Of a DNA stretch of 64,000 nucleotides, positions 23,847 through 35,647 are shown in pieces. The notes beneath the pieces were generated by a model. That model worked only from the letters and a program-made list of their open reading frames with translations, was not told where the DNA came from and made no database searches. Position numbers and translations under genes: made by a program. How positions within the stretch are numbered: position 1 is the first letter of the stretch; each line of letters starts with the position of its first letter. Source of the DNA: Linnemannia schmuckeri (taxonomy: Eukaryota > Mortierellomycota > Mortierellomycetes > Mortierellales > Mortierellaceae); NCBI GenBank assembly GCA_029449235.1, contig JANATG010000019.1, positions 496,001 to 560,000 of the forward strand. The letters run 5' to 3'.

Positions 23847-26800
23847 ATGAACCCCTTTTCGGTCGTGTCACACATCCAATCCAATCTCCCTTCGCTCCCA
23901 ACCGCCCTCCTCCAGCGAAGGAAGTCCGCCGTCGTCAACGTCGTCGTTCAAAGCAGTCCTCCTACAAAACCATCTCCTTCCACCACCACCACCACCACCA
24001 CTACCACCATCCGCACACAGCCTCTCCCACCCCATGCTCCCACCACAACCACCACAACCACCACAACCATCATCGAAGACCAGAAAGAAGAGCAGGACCT
24101 GACCGAATTGTCCTCAGCCTCAACTGTCCCGGCCGCAACTGTCCCCAACAAACCCAGAAACAACCCGCAGGCCATCATCGGTAATTTCGATGGTGCAACC
24201 AAGGCTGCAATCGAGTCCACAAACGTGAATTTCAGCACAGACCTTGGCTCCAAGAATTTGAACAGGCATAGCATCCACATCATGCCTGTCTCCACCCTCA
24301 GCCCCAGCCCTCCTGATGCTGAGGAGAAGAACTTGCAGCGCATCGCCCTTCGCCGACACACCTCGTTCCCTACCCCCACCGTCCAAAGCTCCCCTACCAA
24401 CGACAACAATGACCTGCCTGAAAGGGCGGCTTCACTTGATGGTTATGACCGTGCCAAGGTCCTCATGTCGTCGCCTTCCGATGCTGTTCAGGCTACGACT
24501 ATGATTAGCCAGCCTAGACCATCTCACCTGAGGCACACTCGATCCGCTTCCCTCCCCCATTCACTTGTCGCTCCTGCCCAGCCCCCTCGTTCACCAGCCA
24601 CAGTACCCACCCCTCATGCGCCAGCTTCGCTGCTGTCTAATATACCCACTGTGGATCGCCCAATGGCTGAGAGTGGCGACGATAGCGGAGAAGACTCTGA
24701 GAACTCTGAAGACTCTGAGGAAGACTCTGAGGAGGACGGAGCTGAAGAACATCCGGAGGATCAAGACCAATCGAGCCAGCCCCAGTCTCAATTCGCATCC
24801 GTCAACGATCTTGCTGCTGCCGTTGCTGCCCCGGCATTGGCTGCTTCAACTCTTGGCAAGGAAGCCTACATTGTCACCCCTCCAGTCTCGCCCTCCCTCA
24901 ACGCTGCTGCCACCGCTGCCAAGGCACCGACTGTTCCTGTCCCTGCCCCTACCCCCATCGCTATTGCCTCCGCTCTTCCTTCTCCTCCTACTTCTTCTCC
25001 TCCTTCCCCATCTCCCAGAAAGACAATGTTCACATTCACCACCCCTGCACCGATTATGATCGTCTCTCACCAAAACTCTTCAAGCATACCACCATCATCC
25101 CCCATCCACTCTGTCACCTACGTCTCTCCTACCACTTCGTCGACCACTACCACCTCAAAAACCACCACCACAACTACTACCACAACAACTGCAACTGCAT
25201 CTCCTTTGGCTGCACCAGCTCCGTCGCCCATCTCAATAGCAACTCCTTCGACTCCTTCGACCCCTTCAGCATCAACTCCTGTCACCACCGCTGCAGCAGC
25301 CGCACCCCCTGCTTCTTCCCCATCCACAGCCTCCTCTTTCCTTTCAGCATGGCAGGGCCGGTCCCGCGCCATGATCCCCACGATCCCCCGCCCATCGCCC
25401 TTGATGCCCTTTCGTGCTGCACGCAAGGTCGTCAGCTCTGTGACCACGGCAGGTACTGGGCTCTTGCCTACCAAGGAGCAGCTGAACTCGATTCCTGTTG
25501 CGGGCCGCATTCTGAGCCACCCAGTGATGGACTCAACCTTGTCCTACATTGCGGAAAAGGCTTCAGAGCGAGGCATCGACCTCCACGCCTTGACGGGCGG
25601 TATCGACCCCAAGAAGTTGATCCGACCTGAGGATGTCCCTTACCGCAAGCTGAACAAGACCATGATCCATCAGGCCATGACTCTTTCTGTCCTTGCTGTT
25701 CAGAAAGAGGAGTTGTCCAAGGCCATGGACGATGAGGACGGTGACGATGCCTTTGAGCTCTACTTGGCTGCTGTTAATACTTTGCTGCACTCTCTTCCTT
25801 GTAAGTATCTTTGTATTTTCTCCTGTTTTCTGTTGCCTTTTGTCGTATTTTTTTTTTGCTGTGCCCAATTATTCGTCTACTAATATGGGAACTCTTTTTC
25901 TTCTGCACTTCGATAGTCGAGACATGTGATCCTCTTCGTCGGGAAGCCTTTGAGACCCAGCTCCGCTCCTTCCTTGACGACCAACTCTGTCAAAAGGACG
26001 ACGGTTATCTCAGTGAGACCGGAAGCACCTCCAAGAAGCTGCGTCGTCGTCGCAGGAGAAGACATCGTCAGTACCATGACCAAGCCACCTCGCTGATCCA
26101 TCAGCACACTCAAGAGACCGCCACTGAGCCCACCACCTCGCAAGGTCATCAGCGTCGTCAGCAGATCCGTCAAAAGAACTTGCAGCGGGAACAGCACATT
26201 AAGCAAAAGCAACTGATGATTCAGCAGCAAGCCTTGGAGAAGCAGCAGCAGCAGGAGCAGAAGGAGAAGAGGCGGCAGGATAAGAAGATTGCGGCTGCCA
26301 TGGCTGCCGCTGCTGCTTCTCAAAAGCAGCAGCCCGGCAAGGCTTCCTCGCCCGCTGTTCAGGATCATTCAGGTGCCAAGAAGAGCAAACGCTCGTCGCA
26401 CTCTCGCCGTCGTCAGGGGGCCGCACAGTACGCCCACCAGCATAATCACCAAGGCTATGATAACCAAAACAACAACAATAGTGGAGGCGGTCTGGGAGAT
26501 ACGATTATTTCAACCGCGGTCCATTCGGCCATCCGTCTGAAGCAGTCGCCCATTCCCGATGTCGTCAAATCGTGCCTCCGCACCTCCAAGACCATCTTCC
26601 ACAAGGTCGATGAGCGGTTCCATCTGCAAGACAAGGCTTGGGAGCTGTCTAAGAACTCGATCGAGAAGGCCATCGAGCTGGACGAGCAGTATGCGATCCA
26701 CGAGGTCGTGACCGAGACTGTCTTTGCGACCCTTACGGGTCTGGTCAAGGCCGGTATCGCCTACAAGGAGTCGCCCAGCTACGCTGCCGTCCGTGCCGCT

Positions 26801-27433
26801 GCGTCTGAGAACAGCAAGATTGCGGCCGCACCACCAGTGCAGGTTTTGGAGTCTGCCTCTTCGTCGAGGTCACATCACCCCCAGGGTGCTCAGCCCTCTT
26901 CCAAGAAGTCCAAGTCCAAGAAGGCTGCCGATACATTCAAGGAGAAAGAGAAGTCCGCTGCTGCCGCTGCCACCGCAGCTGCTGCCAGGTCGTCGATCAC
27001 TTCTCGATGGACCCGTCGTCCTCAAAGCGTGGTAGTCGAGAGCGAGGCCTCGGACTCTGAGGATTATTCGGATGATAGCGATTCGGATTCGGACTCGGAT
27101 TCTGAAGATGAACAGCAGAAGAAGAATTATAAGAGCAAGTTTGCGTCGTCCTCTTCTTCTACTTCCTCGTCTTCATCGGCCTTCTCGTCTGCCTCGTCCT
27201 CTTGTTCGTCCACAGCTGGCTCTGGGGCTGAGAACGACTCGGATTCGGATAATGAGACCGTCGAGCTGAACCACGAGACCTTGCGCCCCTCTGCCACTTC
27301 TCGAGGCGGTTATAACCACTCTGACACTTCCAAGTTGCCTCCTCCTCCTCCTTACTCGGAACAGGTCCGCGAGAAGATTGATATGTTTATGGCACTCAAG
27401 GGCGCGGCCTCCCTCCTGGTCGGTAGCCTTTAA
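23847..27433 (+). CDS. Large low-complexity protein with MIT-like helical segment, 2 exons
   Basis: Exons 23847-25800 and 25917-27433 join (donor GTAAGTATC, acceptor GATAG) to 1,156 residues. Residues 1-540 are disordered: poly-Thr tracts, an acidic run near 275-295 (DSEEDSEEDG), and Pro/Ser-rich stretches. Residues about 595-672 are globular and helical (MTLSVLAVQKEELSKAMDD, then DDAFELYLAAVNTLL): Ala-rich helices followed by an acidic spacer and the pattern xAFELYxxAVxxLL, as in MIT domains that bind ESCRT-III tails. The second exon has a basic patch of consecutive Arg (about 680), Gln- and Ala-rich coiled stretches, a further ordered block (about 850-930), a Ser/Asp run and a PPPPPYSE motif near the C-terminus that fits a PPxY ligand for WW domains. 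I do not recognise an orthologue; an endosome or trafficking role is inference from the MIT-like block. Confidence 0.75.
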
Positions 27434-27734
27434 ACCTCAAGTTTTGTCAAAAGCACATAACCACCATCTATAAAATATAAACATAAGCATCCTAGCATTT
27501 TATCCTAGCATACTTAGACGTACTTAAAAATATTGCAATACATATTTTTGTGACAAAGTGACTCAACCTTTGCTGACCATGGTAGCAAAAGAAGCTAATG
27601 GGTTATTGGTGGCGTCGTTCTCTGATTGGCTTATACCCTTCCACGTATGATACTAGGAAACACAAACCCTGTTACAAAATTCCATTGCAGTCATTTTTTG
27701 TATTCTCCATTTTACTTTCTTTCATCCGATCCTT

Positions 27735-27782
27735 CTTTCCTTCCTTCCTTCCTTCCTTCCTTCCTTCCTTCCTTCCTTCCTC
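27735..27782. repeat. CTTC tetranucleotide microsatellite
   Basis: About 12 perfect copies of CTTC, ending 40 bases before the ATG at 27822, so it sits in the promoter or leader of the Hsp70-like gene. A TATAAAA at about 27796 lies only 26 bases before that ATG. Confidence 0.85.
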
Positions 27783-27821
27783 CTCTTCACTCATTATAAA
27801 ATCCCTCAAATCCTCAAAAGA

Positions 27822-28040
27822 ATGATACGCCACAAGTTATGTTGGACATTGGTCTGTTTCCTCGTACTACTCCTGTGCTCTCACCTTTGCACTGTTACGG
27901 CGGATAATACTCAGCTGCGCGCAGTCACGCCCGCCACTACTGAATTGACCATCTCAGACCCCAACGTCAAAAGTCATTATGTCGAAATGCCTAACTACTG
28001 CTATCCAGCAGGATATAAATACGGAACCACCTTAGCCATT

Positions 28041-28076
<36 letters not shown>

Positions 28077-29321
28077 TTACAACTACGATGCTTAAAAAAA
28101 TTGACAAATATATAATTAAGCCTCTTATTCTTTTTTTTTTTGGTATTTTTTTTTAAAAAAAACGATGTAGATATCGGTGCATCCTATATAACTGCAGCGT
28201 ACAACACCGAAGAAGGAGCGCCCGTACTTGTAAAGAACAAAGACGGACTTACCAAAATCCCCTCTCTCATCGCCTCCCCTCCTACCAATGACACCATCAC
28301 CATCACCACGATTATCCGTCATATGCGAGAGCTGGCTGAGGCACAGATCGGTAACAACACAAAGATTAGGCAGGTCGTGCTCACGGTCGCGGGAGGACTC
28401 GATTGGAGCCAGAGGCAGGCGGTCCATCAGGCTGTCGAGGAGCAAGCTAAGACGGAGGGAGACACGGCAGAATTGAAGGTCTTGAGGGTGCTGAATCGTC
28501 ATATTGCGGCCTCGGTGGCGTACGGGTTGGATAACGAGTTTCTTTATGGGAACACTGGTGTTAGAGAGCCAGGCGTGCGGGAACTGGTGGTTGTGAATGT
28601 GGAGGAGACGATGTTCGATGTGGGGGTGTGGGAGCTTGATACCGGGATGCATGATAAGATTGGGCTAGTCGAGAAACGAGCTCATGGTGGTGGTGGCTTT
28701 GATGAGGAGGCTGCTGATCGAACGGTGATGGAGAGGCTTGTCGAGGAGTTTTTGAGGGGTGCGGGAGGGTCTTTTAGTGTGGGGGAAGAGGTAGAGGTCC
28801 GGAGGCAGCGAGAGATGATACTGAGCAATGAGGCTTTAATGGGACGACTCAGGAAAGAGGTGACCAAGTTGAACAACGTGTTCTCAACAGCATCGCTACA
28901 CCTCCAGCCGGTTACCGACACGACGTTTGACACTCCGAGACACCACACTGTGCGCATCAACATCGAATCCTTCTTCGAGGGCCGCGACCTCTCCGTATCA
29001 TTGGATCTCCCGCAATGGCAGGACCTGCGGGAGCGTTCACTCAGGATTATACTCGACGCGATAGACGAAGTCCTAGAAAAGTCCGAGGTGGTTTTGGACT
29101 ACTCTTCGGGGACGACAAAACCCCTCGACAAGAGCGAGGTCGACCATGTGCTTATTATGGGCTCGTCCACTCGGATCCCAGAAGTGATTCAGTTGATTGA
29201 ACGGCATTTTCAAGGGAGATTAACTGTACCTGTGGCAATCGAGCCGGCGTTTTTGGGTGTGACGGGTGCGGCCAAAACCGCGTGGGAGTTTGAAAATCAT
29301 GTTGAGTGTCTTCTCGCGTAG
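27822..29321 (+). CDS. Secretory Hsp70-like protein, ATPase domain only, degenerate, 2 exons
   Basis: Exons 27822-28041 and 28171-29321 give 456 residues. The N-terminus is a clear signal peptide (hydrophobic core TLVCFLVLLLCSHLC, cleavage expected after VTA). An Hsp70-type nucleotide-binding domain follows: phosphate-1 motif LAIDIGASYITAAY (created exactly at the splice junction), KIPSLIA, the phosphate-2 position VNVEETMFDVG, HGGGGFDEEAADR, and the adenosine motif VLIMGSSTRIPEV (about 397), ending ...EPAFLGVTGAAKTA. In canonical Hsp70s phosphate 2 is DLGGGTFDV; here the glycines are replaced by EET, so ATP hydrolysis is doubtful. The substrate-binding domain is absent and there is no HDEL-type retention signal. 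It is therefore not BiP or Lhs1 but a divergent luminal or secreted actin/Hsp70-fold protein. An AATAAA follows at 29342. Confidence 0.8.
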
Positions 29322-29341
29322 ACAAAAGCAATTAATGCCAG

Positions 29342-29347
29342 AATAAA
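29342..29347 (+). terminator. Polyadenylation signal of the Hsp70-like gene
   Basis: AATAAA begins 21 bases after the stop codon. Confidence 0.45.
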
Positions 29348-29523
29348 ACGACAACCGGAAATATTTATTCGTTCGAGCATCGCCACGTATTAAGATTTTA
29401 TTCCAAAATGTAGCAAGGGGCTGACTAGTGCATACTTGATTTTATTTGTTATTTCTTTAATAGATAATATTTTGAGGTGTTTGTGTTCTTTCCTTGTATG
29501 CTGTTAAGAGATCTCTGAGTCAA

Positions 29524-32500
29524 TTACATGATAGAGGCAGGGGTGGTATTTTGGAAAAAGAAGTCGCTACGACTCTTCTTCAATCGCAGGGTTCTGCGTG
29601 GTGGCTCCGTGGCTCCCTTAGTAGACACCACAGCAATACCATTGCCCTCCTGTTGTTGTTGGTGCTTGGTTGTCGCCAGATCCGAAACTGACGAAGACGC
29701 CATGGTAGTAACACTTGAAGATGTAGACGCAGAAGTCGACATATTACGCTGCGACCCTGCCGCCGTCGCCGCGGAAGCAGAGGAGATAGTATACATAGAC
29801 GCGGCCGCCAACAAAGTCGCCGACAGGTTATGAAGCTCTTCAGGCGAAGCACTCGAATACTTATCTAAGCAACACCCGGCATCCTTTCGCTCCTGTTCCT
29901 CCATCATCATGTTGGAACAATAAACAGCTGACCGGGCCTCAAGGCGGTCGGCTTCACGGACAGAGAGGGGCTTGAGGGTCCATTTGCGGTATCCAGGGCC
30001 GATGGGGACTTTTGAGTGGTGGGTCATGCTTGCCAGACTGGTGTTTCCAGAGTGGAAGGTTCCACTGTCCGTGACCATGCCCATACCCATGCCCATGAGA
30101 CCGGCGTTGCTGCCGACACGGTGATTGTTTCTGTTGCTTCCTCGGCTTGAGTTGCTGGCGTAAGAGTCATTCCTAGGGATTGCCATGACCTGACTTCCTT
30201 GTCCTTGCGGTCCCTGGAAATCGCGCTGACTCAAACTCATCGTCAACTTTCCATAATGTAAATTATACTGCTGCTCACTAACATCCCTCAATCTAAAATA
30301 ATACGCTGCATACACCGACCGCTTGACTGAAACATTATACTGCAACTTAGCCATCGAGAACCTCTCCAATGCATTCACATCCTTCACAGAGAGCCCCTCA
30401 AAAATGGCACAAACGTCAGAGTTGAAGACGGCGAGGTCCTCCCAGACTTTGATGGAGAGGATGAGGGCACCGAGGAGGAGACGACGCCAGTTGATAGCAT
30501 GGAAGGAGAGGTTTCCGAGTTCTGTCATGCGTTCGACGTAGATTAGGGTTATGATCGCGTTCTCGGCACCCAAGTTCTATTAATGTAGGCAGCGAAAAAA
30601 GAGTAGATTAGTTTGGAGGGCAATCATAAGGATAACGCAAGACGAAAAGAAGAAAAAAAATTGGAAAAAGGACGAGCGAAGCGCCTGTGTGCGTGTGTGT
30701 GAGAGAGACGCGTATTTACCTGGCCGCAGTCAAAGATGAAGCGCATAAAGTCAAAGATGTCGGCCTGAGTCATGAGCACGCGCTCAGAGGGCTGGTAGGA
30801 GGACGAGTTAACGATCCGTTCGGTCCTGCAGTCGTTCAACTTGTGCGAGAGGAGTACCTTGTCATACAGCACTGTGGCCACACTACATTTACACAAATAA
30901 ATAAATTTATAGAAAAAGTGAATGGCGAAGTTAGAAAAATGCGACAAGTAAAATCACTAAAAAAAAAAAGTGACAATCAAAAATAAGAAAACGCGCAAAA
31001 AAAAAAGGCAAACTTACGCGCGGAGGGTCTCGTCGACATCACTCTTGAGCATAGTGCTGTCGATGTAAAGACTGGAGGTCGAGTTACATTTGGTCAAGGA
31101 GTACTGTGATCCAAGAGGACGGCTTTCAAACGCGCTCAGAGCTCCCGGAGCAATGCCTACCATGGCATGTGTCTGCAATTTCAAGGATGGTCTGGCGTTA
31201 TTGGTGTTGTTGTTGTTGGTCACCTTCTCATTCTGATCCATGATCGCCTCAAATGCCTTGGCTAGTGTCACGGCTGCGGCGGCGGCCTCGGCGATGGAAG
31301 AAGTTGAAGACGATGTGGATGGGCTCTGACGAAGGGGAATGGAGACGGTAGTGGTAGTGACGGGTCGATCCTCCTTGTGGTAGATGTACTTGGGAGGCTG
31401 GTCGAGTTGAAGGGTAGAGGCATTGCTGTCCTCGGTAGCAAGGACACTTGAGGGTGAAGGCGCCTCAACACTGGCCTCGGATAGTGCGTCGCTCGAGTTC
31501 AGCAGTGTAGATTGCGGAGAAGTCGATTCAACAATCGATGAAGCAGCAGAGACAGAGCCAGAGATAAAGGTCTCACGCTGGGTGGCAGTGGTGGCCTGAT
31601 GCAACCGTCGGACGGAAGAAATCAAATCCTCCTCCCCATCGTCTTCAACGCTGCTGTTCTTATATCCAGACACCAAGTAGGTCAGTGAATCCTCGGAGTC
31701 CTCATCATTGCCCTCATCATGATCCAGAGCAAGAGCGAACTCTGACTCGATACCGCGGACAATATCCTCCAAGTGGATGTGCCCGAAATGTGCTCGTTGC
31801 TGTTGAGTGTATTGTTGATGGTGATGATGGTAGTGGCGCTGGTTGGCAGTTCGTCTTAGAGAATGACGACGACCAGCGGGGCACTTGTCCACAGGACCAA
31901 TCTTCTTATTTTCACGGTTCCGGCGGCCTTGACGTTGATAGCTCGAAAACTCGGCCATATCGATAATACCGGCAGTGGCAGTAGAGCCAGCCTTGCTGTT
32001 GTTGGCACGCTGATGATGACGTGTATACTTGGCACGAGGACCGTTGGTCTTAGTAACCCTACCATTAGTCTTGGCAACCCTGCTGCATCGAGTTGTCACT
32101 CCAGCACAACCTGCGGGAGGGCTGTAATTCTCATCGGCATCAGCATCATTTGCCTCCGTATCGTCAGAAGCCATAATGCTGCTCTGCGTCGATGACATAG
32201 AACCGTTTCTGAACAGTCCTTCTCCCGCCTCCTCGCTCCGGGTCAAGGTAGGACCATCGGATGGTTGGACAGTAGCAAGGTTGTGGTGACTCTTGAACTG
32301 TACAGACGAGACCAAAATGGCAATCTCCTCCTCGCGCAGGAGCTCCTTGACAAACGAAGGCATGGACGCAGAGGTCGGCGGTATGGCGTGCATATAAGCA
32401 TCCTTATTGGCTAGTGGCGGCTTGCTGCTTGAGACAACACGACGAGTCGGTCGTCCAGATTCGTCATCCTCTTCCTCATCGTCCTTCGAACTGTCGTACA

Positions 32501-33487
32501 TATACTGAGCAGAACATATCTCCTCCGAATCTTTCGAAGACCCATTCTTACCGCTTTGGTGGTACTGCTGCTGCGACTGCTGGTGTTGTTGATGGTGGTA
32601 ATAGGGGTTGCTATTATCTCTCACGGCGGCTGCTGGCAGAAAATTGCGCCAGTCATCGACCAGGGCGGCATATTGTCGGAAATAAGACGAGTCGGGCGAG
32701 CAGTTTCTCAAGTTCCGACGAACTATTCGGAGTTGTTCCTGCGCCAGCTGTTGGTCGCGCTCTGTATACTTTGTTGGACACATATTCTGCTGCCGAGATG
32801 AGGTTGGTTGTTGCTGTTGTTGCTGTTGCTGGTTTTGTTGTTGGGTATATTTGGCGTCGTAAGATGTGCTAGTGATAGCAACGGGGCGGTGGTCGTTATC
32901 GTTATCATTGCGAGGTGGATCAGGTCTATTGTTATTTTTAATCTGGTTGTTGATGGGTCGGTTCTGGAAGATATGTTTGTACTGCTCAACAGTGTCAGCG
33001 TCTCCAACAGCATCGTAAATGTGTCCTCTTCCTCCCCCTCGCCGGGTGGCAGCATTTGTTTGTTGCGTATGGAAGAGGTGTTGTTGCTCTTCTAGTGGTG
33101 GAATGGCCTCGTGTGCTGCAGCGCCACTGCCGCTGTTAGAAGACTGCGTCTTGCGCCCTGTTGGGTTCAAGAACGCGAGCACTGTTTTTTTTTTTTTTTT
33201 TTTTTTTGTTTGTTGGAGGTACAAAATAGATATGAGTACGTCGCTCGATTGAGGGCGTTAGAAGGTGAGGCCAATTAAAAATGGGGAAAGCAGCATTTAT
33301 AACTGTATGTAAAAAACTTGCCTTTAGAGGTAGCTTTGAGAAGGTTGATGGTATTTCCCGAATTCTTGGTTTGGCTGTTCTTTGCATATTTAGCGTGTGA
33401 CGATGATGTGGTTGATGGTGCCTGATTTTGTGATGCAGATAGGGGCAATTGACGCGAACCCACGGACGCGCCTGGTGTCTTGAGCAT
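29524..33487 (-). CDS. Cyclin Y-like protein with long N-terminal extension, 4 exons
   Basis: Exons 33487-33322, 33181-31018, 30882-30720 and 30576-29524 give 1,181 residues. The cyclin box is split over exons 3 and 4 (about 780-930): ADIFDFMRFIFDCGQ, ITLIYVERMTELGNL, NWRRLLLGALILSIKVWED, DVCAIFEGLSVKDVNALER, KLQYNVSVKRSVYAAYYF. This is the cyclin Y/PHO80-like pattern, and the later KPLSVREADRLEARS aligns with the region after the cyclin Y box. Animal cyclin Y activates CDK14/CDK16 at membranes; the fungal partner is probably a Pho85/PCTAIRE-type kinase (inference). The ~770 residues upstream are Gln-, Ser- and acid-rich and disordered, unlike the short animal protein. Intron 1 uses a GC donor (AAAG followed by GCAAGT) and has a run of 23 A before its acceptor; phase is kept only with that junction. 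Confidence 0.85.
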
Positions 33488-35193
33488 GACGCAAGGAACG
33501 TGGGAGGAGAGGAGTGGAGAAGGTGGAAAAAGGGATACAAGATATGAAAGTAGTGTTACAAGAGATGACCACCAAAATCAGGGTTGACTAAAGGATGATG
33601 AAAGACAATGGTGAAAGGAGGGGGAAGGGAGGGAAGAGGAAACGGGAAAGGGGATAAGAAAGGGATAAGTGGAAGGGATGATAAGTTTGTCACGGTATTT
33701 TAAATTAAATCGGAGAGGAGACAAAGTGCGTAAGGTGAAAGAGAGGGCAGGGATGTTGGTAGTTGCGAGCTGGAAAAAAACTTCCCAATGAGTAGCAAAG
33801 ATGCATGAAAAAAGGGGAAAAATATGAAATGAAGGAATCGTAAAGAAAGGAAGGAGTCGTGAATGGAAAAGGAAGGAAAAAGAAAAGAAAGAAGAGAAAG
33901 AAAAACGACGCTAAGAAAAGCAGAAGTGAGATAACAAAAAATAGAACTCGGTTTAGACAAGAAAGAAAGAATAAAAAAGATACCAACTGGCACTGCACAA
34001 AAGGCCCAAGTGGAAAAACACAGATGGTTACAATAAATGGGATCAAGGGAAAGGGATTGTTGTGATCGGCAAAAGGTACACGGGCAAAGGAGAAAGAAGC
34101 AGAAGAACGGAGAAGGGCATAGAGAGGATGAAGTGAAAAAAAAAAAATTGAAAATGGAAGGGAGCAGGAGCATAAACAAATGAGAGGGATATGAACGAAA
34201 AGACGATAGCAACAAGTAACGACGTCAAAAACGGACAAAGAAAAAGGTCAAAAGTCAAGGCAAGACGAGACAAACCAGTGCGGTAGGTTATTACCTTTTA
34301 CCTGCACTCAATAAAAAAATAATAAAAAAAGGGTCGTTTATGGAACAGCGTAGCATGGCATTTCATGGACACTACATGGGGCAGGATGGCATCATCATCT
34401 TTCTTCACTTTTCTTCTTGCTTCCCTTGGTCGTCATACGAGTCGATTTTGCTTCTCTTACAATTGGTGATTATTCCGCCGTGGTTGCCCTCTTCTCGTCG
34501 CCTGTGTTTCTGCGTGGTTGAAAGGGTGTGTGTGGATATTATGAAGTGATATTCTACTCCACAACAACCCTTGTTGGGCAGTAACAAAAACGGGCTTTGT
34601 CTCCTTACCTAAATTCCGATTCACCGTAGAAATGAAAATATAGAACACGTACACTTTTGGCAAGAATTCCTCTTATCCTGTTGGGTCACATCAGACTCGT
34701 TTGTATTAGAAACACAGACAAAGTAAATTCAAAAAAACAGAGAAACTCTGAGTGCTAATAAAATGAAAATTACCGCGATATATTTCAAGAATAATGCATG
34801 GTTTCTCTCATCTGCTACTGTGTTTGCTTCTCTCTCTCTCTCTCTTTGCACCCCACACGAAGCGGCTACATGACGACTGCCTAAGGGTATAATTGGCCAC
34901 CTTCGAAATGCCGTCGTCACCCAAAATTGCTTGTAGTGGGATGTGATAATAATAGAAGACAAAGATATATGTCAGTCGCTCCATTGGACGCGCGCTGATG
35001 AGCCACAAAACGTTGCGTTTCGATGTCCCTGGATGCGCCACATTGATATCTCCTTCCATTCACTGATGATCCCTGGATTCACATTTGATCAAATTACTTG
35101 TTGTCCTGTGCGCTGAAACCATTCACCGAACAAGCCACTCATCCCTCCACCCCTCCAGCCTGTCACCCCCCCCCCCCCTTTTGCTCTCACTCT
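33488..35193. other. Intergenic region, no gene seen
   Basis: Divergent promoter region between the cyclin Y gene (-) and the EXD2-like gene (+). It is strongly purine-rich on the plus strand from about 33590 to 34270. Open frames there are Phe/Leu/Ser-rich products of the bias. A run of 13 C occurs at 35166-35178. Confidence 0.55.
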
Positions 35194-35454
35194 ATGCTGG
35201 GTGCTGATTCCAATCTCAACACACACTCTTATTCATTCTCTTCTCTGGTCAAACTCCCCAAGCATAAGGAACCAACAACTACCAACAGGACACGGACAAG
35301 CGATTCCAACTCGACCCAGTCACGCCCAATCAACAAGCACGACCTTCGTCTCGTTGATTCCATAGCCAGCAAAGTTGTCAGAGCGGATCTTGATGCTAAC
35401 AAGGACAAGGTCGATACTTCCTTCACTCACTTCTATCTGGACACGAATGCCTAA
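35194..35454 (+). CDS. Possible 86-codon upstream ORF overlapping the EXD2-like start
   Basis: ATG at 35194, stop at 35452-35454. It overlaps by 8 bases a candidate upstream ATG (35447) of the next gene. The encoded peptide has a protein-like charged end (HDLRLVDSIASKVVRADLDA) but no known motif. It may be a regulatory uORF, a first coding exon whose junction I cannot place, or noise. Confidence 0.3.
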   Translation: MLGADSNLNTHSYSFSSLVKLPKHKEPTTTNRTRTSDSNSTQSRPINKHDLRLVDSIASKVVRADLDANKDKVDTSFTHFYLDTNA

Positions 35455-35647
35455 ACGGACCGCAACTGCAACCACTACAACCACTACCCCAACCCTCACA
35501 ACAACAACAACAACTACAGCAAAGACAGCTACTCCTACTACACCGCCCACCGCGACCTCTACCGCGTCTGTCCCACCAGTTTCTATACCAACACTCTTCC
35601 AAACTCGCGCCGCCCTATCCACAACCTCTACCGTCCTATTAACAACA

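Noticed and set aside
27735..27782. Possible CRISPR-like or telomeric repeat
   Set aside because: It is a perfect tetranucleotide microsatellite with no spacers and no telomere motif.
33700..34238. Two 170-codon minus-strand frames rich in Phe/Ser/Leu
   Set aside because: Both frames are open over the same purine-rich plus-strand block, which is the mark of composition bias and not coding.
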